A DNA stretch of 64,000 nucleotides from positions 64,176,523 through 64,240,522 of the forward strand of contig CM057228.1 of assembly GCA_029891385.1 (NCBI GenBank), given 5' to 3'. Under the pieces are notes generated by a model. The model was not told where the DNA came from, did not search any database, and saw only the letters and a program-made list of their open reading frames with translations. Below are positions 11,159 through 22,544 of the stretch, piece by piece; within the stretch, counting starts at the first letter, position 1; the number at the start of each line of letters is the position of its first letter. The stretch is from Erythroxylum novogranatense (Eukaryota; Streptophyta; Magnoliopsida; Malpighiales; Erythroxylaceae). The translations under genes were made by a program, and so were the position numbers.

Positions 11159-13103
11159 GACTTGAAGAGTACCCCGTTTGACACGGGAGTAGGTCTACTG
11201 TAGGTAAGTGAAGGATAGAGGTCAGGATCAGTTCGCGTCTGCATTAGTGTCTTATCGAATTATATTTCGTAATCATTGTGCAATAATGCTTTGTATTTAT
11301 AATGAGCCCATTGTGGTTTTATTGTTTTACACATTGACTGATTGTAAATTATTATTGGATGACTATAATAACTGAAAATGATTAATTGTGAACATGGGCT
11401 CAAGTTTCTTACTGTTTATGCCGCGTTAATGAATGGGTCAAAAAAAGAGAGAGGAGAAAATGTTATACTGAGTTTTAATTAACTGATGTAGTACGTCACC
11501 CTCGCGGGGCACGGACTCGGATATCACCAACGATATCGGGTTCGAGTCATGCGGGAGTGGGGTGTTACAAATGTAGTAGTAGTAAGTGAATATCGTTCCC
11601 ACGAGAAATTTTTAACGGTAAAGGTTAGCGAGTTTAAAACAAAAACAAAGTAACAAAATGGGGGGTTTTGTAACTAGGAATTAAACAGAATTTAATTAGA
11701 ATACGAAATTGAAAAATAACTAATAACAAAACAATGAGAATTTAACAATCAATAGAAACAAATCTTGATTTTCGGTATCCTTCGTTATTGAACTTGAGTT
11801 GATCAGCGGCACTAAAAATAATCAATTTATTAGTTCAACATTCATCTTGGTAAATTTCTTTACCTATTTTCTCTTATGTTTAGATAACCAAAACATGTAT
11901 TTGAATTAACCCTTATTAATTAACAACTTGGATACGATCTCAAATTTAATTAATTAATAGTTTTACAAATCAAGAAAATCGACGAATTAGACAACATACA
12001 TATGATGTATATTTAGCCTAGAAAATTATTTTTCCTAAAATCATGTCCCTAACATAGTAGACAACAATCCTAGTCGCTACTTTTGATTAAAAGAATTCAA
12101 CGTCAATCTGTTTAATATAGCTATTGATTGAATAAAATCATAAACTAGTTGTGCACCTAGCTGTAAAATTAAACAATCAAATAATAACCCAGAAAAATAA
12201 TTAATACTTGAATAATAAATTGATTGAAAGAAAGAACAAAAATCTCACAATATGCAAATTTCAATAACTAAGATTTCGTAAACCAAGAAATAAAAATTTC
12301 GTTACCCAATATCATGGTTTTCCTAATTATTTCAACTGTCGGTGTTAAGACTATTGCGGACATCCTCCTCTATTTTCTATCTGCAGCAGCCTTCTTTTTA
12401 TTTCCTTCTCACTGACCTCACGTTCCTTTCTCTATTTAACGCAACCCTCTTGATTTTGCTAAGCCTTACTCTTGTCACTGTAGATGATGGGACAATTAAA
12501 GGTTGGAGTTTAATGGTGTTCCACTTCTCATCCACACATTGCGCCAGCCACTAGCTCCAAGCTTCTCTTTTCACTTAGCCGCCACCTTACTTGTACTCTC
12601 TCCACTGTTGCCTAATTTTTACCAATTAAGAGCTATCGGTTTATTCCACACCAGCCATTTAAAAAACCCTTTAGCCTTACTTTTCACTTACGCCAACGTT
12701 TTGGTTGCATATTCTCCTGCCCCTCTATTGTAGCGTGATTAGACAATTTAACTTGGTGGTCCAAGTTTTATTCACGCCTCTACATGCCCTCTGCTGCTGT
12801 AGCATTTTGGATGAAACGCACCCAATGCCTTTGGAATGCTGTGTTAATGTGTTTTTCGAACTTGTCGTTTTCTTACTCCCCATCAGGTGTTGCGTTTCAA
12901 GTTTTTGATAGTTGCACGAGGTCATCTAATTAGGGTCAACATCTAATTCAGCTCTTTTTATTCCAAAATTATCGCAATTCTTTCGATTTAATTCCAGAAT
13001 ACATCTTGACATGAAACAAAATTAATTCCCATTAAGTATAATCTCAAACCTTAAGAATAAAGAATATTAACACACAAAAAGATATAAAATAACGACACTA
13101 ACA

Positions 13104-13726
13104 AACTCCCCCACACTTAACTTTTTGGTCACCCTCGAGTAAATTAAACATGACCATCAAATTCTATCAATTCATTTTCAAAGAAACTGAACATATGCAA
13201 TCATTCAAACTTTGGCCAAGCGAATGTCAAGCTACTTCATAAATCATGATTAGTTTTCATCGGTGCACATAAACAGACTCAACTTATGAAACTATCATTC
13301 AAAGATAAGCATAAAATCACAATAGATTTTCCTCACGGAGTTCACTCATTCACTCAAGTGTTTATAGGTTGTGTTTCACTTAAAAACTCCCTATAGGAAA
13401 TCACACTATCATAGGCTTGCAAATACAACAATTCTCTTCAACAGTGATTACATGCTAAAATAGATCAAAAGGACTTTATTTGAGGTTGTAATGGGGCTAA
13501 GGTTAAGGTGAGTCCAAAGGGTTTCGAAGGGTTCTTCACAAGTAGTCATAAAACACTAAATATACCAAGGGACAACAAAATGTATTTCTGAGAATTGTAT
13601 GAAAACAAACAAACTACTCAGAATTTGTTATTGCTACTATACTTGATCATTTTCTTCTTTTTTTTGCTTTTTTTTTCTTTTTTCTTCCTTTTTTTGGGCT
13701 TTTTTTGAATATTAAGGAAACAATAA
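13104..13726 (-). repeat. Second copy of the Athila/Tat-like internal 3' end, truncated
   Basis: Repeats 3757-4370, including the purine tract, and stops at AATAATCAA, where the giant-LTR gypsy array begins. The join lies in a shared ATCAAA, suggesting microhomology-mediated joining. Confidence 0.7.
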
Positions 13727-16462
13727 TCAAATTTTGCTTTCTTAAATTTTCAAAATCACATTCTTAGCTTACAATTCAATAAATAAATATACTACCCACC
13801 TCATATCCATGCAAACAACTTGCTTTGTGCCTCAATTGCTCCAAAGCCTCCTTCTTTCTTCCAATTTAACATTCCCTAAAGCAATTTCATCAAAATTCAA
13901 TCTCATAAATAACTTAATCCTTCAATTTGATGCATAAGTCATCAATTCATACTAATTCCAAGATATGTACATCATTAATTTCTAAAATCCTCAAATTCCA
14001 AATTGAACCTAAACCAATTCAATCAAATTCAATATCATAATTAACTTAATTTCTCAAATTGAGCTTAGAAAACATCAATTCCTCACATATTCAAGCTATT
14101 TCAATCTCCAATTTTGAAAATCCCCAAATTTCAAAATTGGCCTAAAGCAATTTATACAAATTCAATACCATAAATCACAATTTCTTCACAATTGATTTCA
14201 TATTTCACCAATTCATACTAGTATTGATGATTCTACACCATTAATTCACAAAATCCCCAAATTTCTAATTTGGCCTAAACCCCCAATTTACAATTTTTCA
14301 AATTAAACTTCACCTAAAGCATAAACATCAAAATTAACTTAGGATATCTCAAATTCATCACTAATTCAAGCAATCTAAAGCAACAATTTTAAAAACCCCC
14401 AACTTACAATTTTGACATAATCCCCAATTCACAATTAATCCAAAATTAAACATAATCATAGTCTAATCTCTTCAAATAATCATAAATAAACTAAATCCAT
14501 AACCATTCCAAGCTTAATCAACCATCAAACAAATCAAAAACTCAAAAACTCAACCTTTCTCTCTCTCTTACCTTTTTCTCCTCCATTTTCGTTATTTCTT
14601 GGTTTTGCAAGCAAGCTTCCTCCTTCTTCCTTCTTTTCTATCTAGAAATCACGAAAATAACATGGTAGAAACTCCAAAACTCCAAGCTTTTCTCTCCTCT
14701 CTTCCTCCTTCTCATGGTTAACCTTCCACTTTCTTCTTCTTCTTATTTTCTTCTTTCTTCTTCTCTCTTCTTCTTGTTATTTTCGTGAACCTTCTTCTGC
14801 TGTAAATGGGTAAAAACAACAGCTCCAAGTGAGTTCTGCCATGTCACTTAAAATGGTGCCAAAATGACCAAGTTGCCCTTCACTTATTTGCCTATTTCCA
14901 AAATTGCCCCTGCAGGAACTTGAAAAACTGACTACTTGCGTCCTGTTTTCAAGCATCTAAAAGAAATAATTTGGACAAACTTTCTTCTTGAAAATTGTTC
15001 CTCTAGATCATACAAATCCAACGTCACCGACCGCGCTCAATTCGGATCAGAAACGAAGAAGTTATAGCCGAAATACTATCGGACCTTCACAAAATCCGAG
15101 ACTGAACATTAACATAACTTCAGTCCAGAAATTAACAATCTTAGGGATGAATTTAAATTACGATCCCTTCACAATAGTTGTAGCCCTATATCTTAACTTT
15201 ATTTTCCCTCAATAATCAACTTAATAGGAGTTTTACAGCTCCCGAAAATCGCAAAATACTGAACCATGTTCAGAAAATTAACCAACTTATAACCTATAAC
15301 GAAATCTCTTACTTTGGTTCAATCAATCTCTTTCCATTTAATCTCCTAAAAATCATAATTCTTCAATAAAATTAAATTAATCGTCTTAGGAATCCAACGC
15401 TTCAAGAATCAAATCAATCGGATGTCGGACGAAGGAATTATAAGCAAAAGATTACAAAGGGGATCGGATAAAGAAACAAAGTAGCGGAACTTCAAAACCA
15501 AAATTTTCCAAAATCATATCTCTCGATCCCTAACTTGGAATTTGACAAATTTAGTGTCAATAAAAAGATCAAAGGAAGCTCTACAACTTCCCTGAAGTAC
15601 TCAAAATCAAATTAGGTCTCGAAAGGGGTCAAAACCTCAATCAAAGATTCTGTCCCAAAACAGCTTTTCCTAAACGACTTCCAATTTTTAATCGCTCATA
15701 AATCCTATCTCCGAAATCGAAAAATTGCAAACTTTATATCAATGGAAATATAAAAACATCATCTAAAACTTTCATGAAGACCACTTACTCTAATTCAAAC
15801 TAAATCCATACGACGAGTGGCCTCGAAGCATAGAACACACAAATCTATACTTAATAGCATTTTCAAAACAAAGCATATCTTCAGAAAATCATATCTTTCA
15901 ATCCCGACATCAAAAAATAGCAAACTTTATGTCCACAAAAATCTCTCGACAGAGGCTACAATATTCATGTTGATCACTTTCTTGAATTTTGCCTAAATCA
16001 AAAAGTCAACTTTTTCCTCAAAAAGTCAAACTTCAGCGAACTTTGACTGATCATAACTCTCACTCCCGATATCGAAAAATATCAAACTTTATGGCTACAG
16101 AAAGCTCTTGACATAAACTACAAATTTCCAGAAGATAATTTTCTCAAATTCTCCCAAAATCAAAAAGTCAACTCGCAAGTCAAACAATTTTTCACTATTC
16201 ATCCCCAAAGTCAAACTTTCTAAATTCTTCAAATTTTCACACTTTTTTTTAATTCTTGCTATTTAACTTCATTTCAATCAACTCATCCACTTGAACTTTT
16301 ATAAATCATACCAATCTCCACAATTATCAAATACATCAACATCCAATAATGCTTTTCTCATAAGTTTCCTTAAAGCATACACACAACATATATATTAATA
16401 TATAACACTTATTTTATATCATTTCTTATTTCTAAATTCCACTTAAAAATTGGGGTCCAACA
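13727..16462 (-). repeat. LTR A, truncated at its left (3') end
   Basis: Matches LTR B from 19119 to 21849 and ends GGGGTCCAACA at 16462. The part equivalent to 17157-19118 is missing, having been replaced by the junction with the Athila/Tat-like array. Confidence 0.85.
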
Positions 16463-17156
16463 TTTCTCCCCATCTTAAAAGAATTTCGTCCTCGAAATTC
16501 AAACGTAGTCATCAAGTAACACATCATTCTTATAATAGTCAAATCACTTTCTTATCAATTTCTTATTCTTAACTTAATCACTATTTTTCACTTCTCATTT
16601 ATATCAGAACACTATTGTCTCAAATAGAATATTTCTTAACACATTTTCACAAGTCAATAGTCATCAAAATTCATCATAAAATTTTAATCACAATGTCTTA
16701 ATCTCAAACCTAAAATCAATCATAATCCTTAACCTTAATCAAATAATCACTCTTCTTATCTAATTTTTCTTCACCATACATATTTTTCACTTCTTCACAA
16801 GGAACTCTTAAGATCATATTAACGCACAATCACCACAAATCAGTATTTCTCAATCCATTTACACGGATCAAAGGTTCAGGTCTTACTGAACCCTAGAATG
16901 GATCAATCATCAGTCAAATCAATACCATCATCAAACTCGTCTTTCAACTTTTCATTCGTTCATCTCCCAAATATATAATCATACACAATTCATCCCAATC
17001 ATTAAAAATTTCAATCTCATTTTCCTTAATACATTTCTAAAGTCATGATAGGTCACTCACATCAAATCACACTATCATTAATGCAATTCGATCTTAATCT
17101 CTTATCAATCTCCTGCGTCCAGTTACGATCCTAATACTAGGCTCTGATACCATAAA
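16463..17156 (-). other. Internal stub 1: purine tract to primer-binding site
   Basis: 694 bp. Purine tract (reverse strand) at 16463-16480 next to LTR A; primer-binding site GCTCTGATACCA (reverse of TGGTATCAGAGC) at 17141-17152, four bases before LTR B. The rest is AT-rich without coding sequence. Confidence 0.85.
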
Positions 17157-18277
17157 TGTTGGGACCCGATCCGGAAATGGGATCCCAACCGGAAAAGTAG
17201 AACGGAAAACAGAATCGAATGGAAACGGAAATTTCGCATCGAAGTTTCGAATCAAAAAATAAAGCATAAGAATCGAAAGCGAAGCGCATACTCGAAGCAA
17301 ATGCAAATCAGAATCGAATACCAAATCGACAGAAATCAATAGAATCGAATCATAAGGCGGGGATAAACGAAATAATCAATTAAACTGAAACATATCCGAC
17401 ATCCGAGAACAATAATCAAAGAAAACGATCGAATGAACACAATCGCGTTGGAAACCCTAAGACGTACCATTCTGAAATCCGGTATAATTTTTTGTTCTTT
17501 CTTATTCCTTGTCTTTTCATTCTTAATCACTTTATTTCATTACATACAAAATCATCATATGCTTGGATACTCATACAAATCCCAAATCGCACACAAATCA
17601 TAATAAACTTCTTAACATTAATACCAATCTCATAAATCCATCTTTCATACATCTAAATTTTATTTTTCTTCTTTTCCAATTTATTTTCTAACGAAAATTT
17701 AAGAAAGATAATAATTGCATTTATCCTATCCCAAAAATTCCTGCAAAGCCAAAATACACTTCTAATATCAAAAAATTCAGAATCATCGGACTATACATCT
17801 AAATTTTATTTTTCTTCTTTTCTAATTTATTTTCTAACGAAAATTCGGCAACATAACGGCTGCATTTATCCTATCCTAAAAATTCCTGCAAAGCCAAAAT
17901 GCACTTCTAATATCAAAAAATCCAGAATCATCGGACTCTCCCGTCCGGAATCCAAACACTAGCAACAAACGCAATCTTAATTCTAAACGCTTCAATCAAA
18001 TTCTCATATCAATTAACAATATATTTTCCCAAAATCATACACAATTTCATATACAATTTCCAAAATTATTTACAATTACAAATTTTAAATCCGTACATCA
18101 ACCTCTTCATTCTTTTGCATCAACCCAATATACACAATTACATACAAACTTCATAAATCATATACTTACATGGCAATTTAAGCCATATCCAATTTTAATA
18201 CCAAAATCTCAGTTTACACAAAAATCCAAATACTACAAAATCGAATCGAATGTCTTGACACTCTTTCATCCGATCTC

Positions 18278-19191
18278 CTGCACGAAACACGGAGATGGGG
18301 ATGAAAGGGGGTGAGCTTCTAAGCTTCGTGGGTAACATATTTATAAACTGAATAATAAGCGAAATCAATTTTCATAAACTTTTGCCAAAGGCTTAGTTTT
18401 CAAACTTTTCAACTTTCAAATATTTTCTCAAACCCTTTTCAATTTTCCAAACTTTTCATATCAAATTTCTATAATTTCATGGTTGAAAACCCTTTTCTCT
18501 TTTTTCAAAATTTCTCATAAACATCAATGCAATCACATCGAGAAATTTCACGCACATAAACAAAATAAAAATCACATAACATAACAAAATGGTTTGGTTT
18601 CGGTCTAACAGACGTCTTGTCATACATGACCGCTATGCGGCAAACAGGAATGAGAGAGGAGTCCGAAATCGAACTCCTAAGCCACTTCATGGGCAGTAGG
18701 AGAAGGCTATCGAGGAGAGAGCAGTAATCGACTCTGCGGAGGGGACCTGACCAAACCCATACAATTCACATATTAATGCTTAAAACAAGCAGATTGCCCG
18801 AAGGCACTTTTCAAAATTTCACATTTTCTTTAAATTTTTCATATCATATAATCGTAATGTGTCATAAATGACACCAACATATATCCACATGAATTCATAT
18901 AACAAATCGAATGCAATTCACTTAAATCACATATTTATCAAATTCATCACAATATATGCACTAATTCTTTAAATCATTTAAATCATAAATCCAATAATTT
19001 GAAAACCATGAATTTCATAATTCTTGCATTTTCTAAAACTCATTTTAACCCTTTGAAATCATAATATCAAACATTTACAACCTTTTCAACCCATTTTATC
19101 AACAATAATTTATCAAAATCAAATTTTGCTTTCTTAAATTTTCAAAATCACATTCTTAGCTTACAATTCAATAAATAAATATACTACCCAC
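18278..19191 (-). other. Candidate intron 2 in LTR B
   Basis: Minus-strand donor GAG|GTGGGTAGTA at 19191, acceptor CGTGCAG|GAGATCGG at 18278. Stem-loop GAGCT-TCTA-AGCTT (+ strand 18313-18326), 35 nt from the AG; its last pair is a G-T wobble. Confidence 0.4.
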
Positions 19192-19266
19192 CTCATATCC
19201 ATGCTAACAACTTGCTTTGTGCCTCAATTGCTCCAAAGCCTCCTTCTTTCTTCCAATTTAACATTC

Positions 19267-19961
19267 CTAAAGCAATTTCATCAAAATTCAATCTCATAAA
19301 TAACTTAATCCTTCAATTTGATGCATAAGTCATCAATTCATACTAATTCAAGATATGTACATCATTAATTTCTAAAATCCTCAAATTCCAAATTGAACCT
19401 AAACCAATTCAATTAAATTCAATATCATAATTAACTTAATTTCTCAAATTGAGCTTAGAAAACATCAATTTCTCACAGATTCAAGCTATTTCAATCTCCA
19501 ATTTTGAAAATCTCCAATTTTCAAAATTGGCCTAAAGCAATTTATACAAATTCAATACCATAAATCACAATTTCTTCACAATTGATTTCATATTTCACCA
19601 ATTCATACTAGTATTGATGATTCTACACCATTAATTCACAAAATCCCCAAATTTCTAATTTGGCCTAAACCCCCAATTTACAATTTTTCAAATTAAACTT
19701 CACCTAAAGCATAAACATCAAAATTAACTTAGGATATCTCAAATTCATCACTAATTCAAGCAATCTAAAGCAACAATTTCAAAAACCCCTAACTTACAAT
19801 TTTGACATAATCCCCAATTCACAATTAATCCAAAATTAAACATAATCATAGTCTAATCTCTTCAAATAATCATAGATAAACTAAATCCATAACCATTCCA
19901 AGCTTAATCAACCATCAAACAAATCAAAAACTCAAAAACTCAAGCTTTCTCTCTCTCTTAC
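19267..19961 (-). other. Candidate intron 1 in LTR B
   Basis: Minus-strand donor AAAAAG|GTAAGAGAG after a purine-rich leader; weakly supported acceptor GAAATTGCTTTAG at 19267. LTR A keeps the donor region; LTR C has lost it by deletion. Confidence 0.3.
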
Positions 19962-21849
19962 CTTTTTCTCCTCCATTTTTGTTATTTCTTGGTTTTGCAA
20001 GCAAGCTTCCTCCTTCTTCCTTCTTTTCTATCTAGAAATCACGAAAATAACATGGTAGAAACTCCAAAACTCCAAGCTTTTTCTCTCCTCTCTTCCTCCT
20101 TCTCATGGCCGAACCTTCCACTTTCTTCTTCTTATTTTCTTCTTTCTTCTTCTCTCTTCTTCTTGTTATTTTCGTGAACCTTCTTCTGCTGTAAATGGGT
20201 AAAAACAACAGCTCCAAGTGAGTTCTGCCATGTCACTTAAAATGGTGCCAAAATGACCAAGTTGCCCTTCACTTATTTGCCTATTTCCAAAATTGCCCCT
20301 GTAGGAACTTGAAAAACTGACTACTTGCGTCCTGTTTTCAAGCATCTAAACGAAATAATTTGGACAAACTTTCTTCTTGAAAATTGTTCCTCTAGATCAT
20401 ACGAATCCAACTCCACTGACCGCGCTCAATTCGGATCAGAAACAAAGAAGTTATAGCCGAAATACTATCGAATCTTCACAAAATCCGAGACTGAACATTA
20501 ACATAACTTCAATCCAGAAATTAACAATCTTAGGGATGAATTTAAATTACGATCCCTTCACAAGAGTTGTAGCCCTATATCTTAACTTTATTTTCCCTCA
20601 ATAATCAACTCAATAGATGTTGTACAGCTCCCGAAAATCGCAAAATACTGAACCCTGTTCAGAAAATTATCCAACTTATAACCTATAACCAAATCTCTTA
20701 CTTTGGTTCAATCAATCTCTTTCCATTTAATCTCCTAAAAATCATAATTCTTCAAGAAAATGAAATTAATCGTCTTAGGAATCCAACGCTTCAAGAATCA
20801 AATCAATCGGATGTCGGACGAAGGAATTATAAGCAAAAGATTACAAAAGGGATTGGATAAAGAAACAAAGTAGCGAAACTTCAAAACCAAAATTTTCCAA
20901 AATCGTATCTCTCGATCCCGAACTCGGAATTTGACAAATTTAGTGTCAATAAAAAGATCAAAGGAAGATCTACAACTTCCCTGAAGTACTCAAAATCAAA
21001 TTACGTCTCGAAAGGGGTCAAAACCTCAATCAAAGATTCTGTCCCAAAACAGTTTTCCTAAACGACTTCCAATTTTTAATCGCTCATAACTCCTATCCCC
21101 GATATCGAAAAATTGCAAACTTTATATCAATGGAAAGATAAAAACATCATCTAAAACTTTCATGAAGACCACTTACTCTAATTCAAACTAAATCCATGCG
21201 ACGAGTGGCCTCGAAGTATAGAACACACAAATCTATACTTAATAGCATTTTCAAAACAAAGCATATCTTCAGAAAATCATATCTTTCAATCCCGACATCG
21301 AAAAATAGCAAAATTTATGTCCACAAAAAGCTCTCGACAGCGGCTACAATGTTCATGTTGATCACTTTCTCGAATTTTGCCTAAATCAAAAAGTCAACTT
21401 TTTCTCAAAAAGTCAAACTTTAGCGAACTTTGACTGATCATAACTCTCACTCCCGATATCGAAAAATATCAAACTTTATGGCTACAGAAAGCTCTTGACA
21501 TAAACTACAAATTTCCAGAAGATAATTTTCTGAAATTCTCCCAAAATCAAAAAGTCAACTCGCAAGTCAAATAATTTTTTACTATTCATCCCCAAAGTCA
21601 AACTTTCTAAATTCTTCAAATTTTCACACTTTTTTTTAATTCTTGCTATTTAACTTCATTTCAATCAACTCATCCACTTGAATTTTTATAAACCATACCA
21701 ATCTCCACAATTATCAAATACATCAACATCCAATAATGCTTTTCTCATAAGTTTCCTTAAAGCATACACACAACATATATATATATATATAACACTTATT
21801 TTATATCATTTCTTATTTCTAAATTTCACTTAAAAATCGGGGTCCAACA

Positions 21850-22544
21850 TTTCTCCCCATCTTAAAAGAATTTCGTCCTCGAAATTCAAACGTAGTCATC
21901 AAGTAACACATCCTTCTCATAATAGTCAAATCACTTTCTTATCAATTTCTTATTCATAACTTAATCACTATTTTTCACTTCTCATTTATATCAGAACACT
22001 ATTGTCTCAAATAGAATATTTCTTAACACATTTTCACAAGTCAATAGTCATCAAAATTCATCATAAAATTTTAATCACAATGTCTTAATCTCAAACCTAA
22101 AATCAATCATAATCCTTAACCTTAATCAAATAATCACTCTTCTTATCTAATTTTTCTTCATCATACATATTTTTCACTTCTTCACAAGGAACTCTTAAGA
22201 TCATATTAACGCACAATCACCACAAATCAGTATTTCTCAATCCATTTACACGAATCAAAGGTTCAGGTCTTACTGAACCCTAGAATGGATCAATCATCAG
22301 TCAAATCAATACCATCATCAAACTCGTCTTTCAACTTTTCATTCGTTCATCTCTCAAATATATAATCATACACAATTCATCCCAATCATTAAAAATTTCA
22401 ATCTCATTTTCCTTAATACATTTCTAAAGTCATGATAGGTCACTCACATCAAATCACACTATCATTAATGCAATTCGATCTTAATCTCTTATCAATCTCT
22501 CGCACTTGCCATTCGATCCTAATACTGGGCTCTGATACCATAAA
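21850..22544 (-). other. Internal stub 2: purine tract to primer-binding site
   Basis: 695 bp and nearly identical to stub 1. Primer-binding site (reverse) at 22529-22540. Near 22490-22520 it differs locally from stub 1. No coding sequence. Confidence 0.85.

Larger units (their letters stand above)
7751..11569 (+). mobile_element. Solo gypsy LTR, 3.8 kb, TSD AATGT
   Basis: Starts TGTAACATCCC and ends GGGGTGTTACA. It is flanked by AATGT at 7746-7750 and 11570-11574, so both ends are original and the internal part has been removed by LTR-LTR recombination. Termini and the 3' third resemble the LTRs of the 47538-55221 element. The usual family for TGTAACA...TGTTACA LTRs is the chromovirus (Tekay/Del) branch; that placement is inference. 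Inside are a CT-rich leader near 8290-8470, candidate introns at 8570-10446 and 10514-11158, repeats of AAGTCGACT at 9999-10076, and the block TCCGACATCCGATTGA near 10115-10130. Confidence 0.9.
7687..13103 (-). repeat. LTR3 of the Athila/Tat-like array, split by a solo LTR
   Basis: Runs 7687-7750, then resumes at 11575 after the inserted LTR and target duplication, and ends ACTAACA at 13103. It totals about 1593 bp without the insertion. Compared with LTR1 it has an extra ~55 bp near 12925-12980 and only a 6-G run near 11660. Confidence 0.75.
2205..13726 (-). mobile_element. Rearranged Athila/Tat-like gypsy array (non-autonomous)
   Basis: Order on the + strand: LTR1 2205-3756, purine tract, internal 3772-6775, truncated LTR2 6776-7672, 14-bp primer-site stub 7673-7686, LTR3 7687-13103 (split by a solo LTR), then internal sequence 13104-13726 that repeats 3757-4370. 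Orientation is minus: the purine tract lies right of LTR1 and the primer-binding end (GACGCCAAAATT, reverse of AATTTTGGCGTC) lies left of LTR2 and LTR3. LTR termini are TGTTAG...CACCA read on the minus strand. Only a gag remnant is present and pol is absent. The LTR-internal-LTR-LTR-internal order points to unequal recombination after insertion. Confidence 0.75.
17157..21849 (-). repeat. LTR B, complete giant gypsy LTR (4693 bp)
   Basis: Plus-strand ends are TGTTGGGACCC (17157) and GGGGTCCAACA (21849); in transcription sense it starts TGTTGGACCCC and ends GGGTCCCAACA. Reading on the minus strand from 21849: W-box-like GTCAA/TTGAC cluster (21601-21393), four degenerate repeats with CCCGATATCG cores (21452, 21291, 21098, 20917), the TCCGACATCCGATTGA block (~20825-20810), a purine-rich leader (~20190-19965), candidate donors at 19961 and 19191, a candidate acceptor at 18278, then the 3' end. 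Short ORFs inside are not conserved with LTR A as proteins. Confidence 0.9.

Noticed and set aside
17141..17152. tRNA gene fragment (also 22529, 32288, 49665)
   Set aside because: Only the 12-14 bases complementary to the tRNA 3' end occur, placed exactly at LTR edges; these are primer-binding sites.
20377..20604. 75-codon ORF repeated at 14988-15215
   Set aside because: Starts with TTG, lies inside LTR A and LTR B on the antisense strand, no motif.
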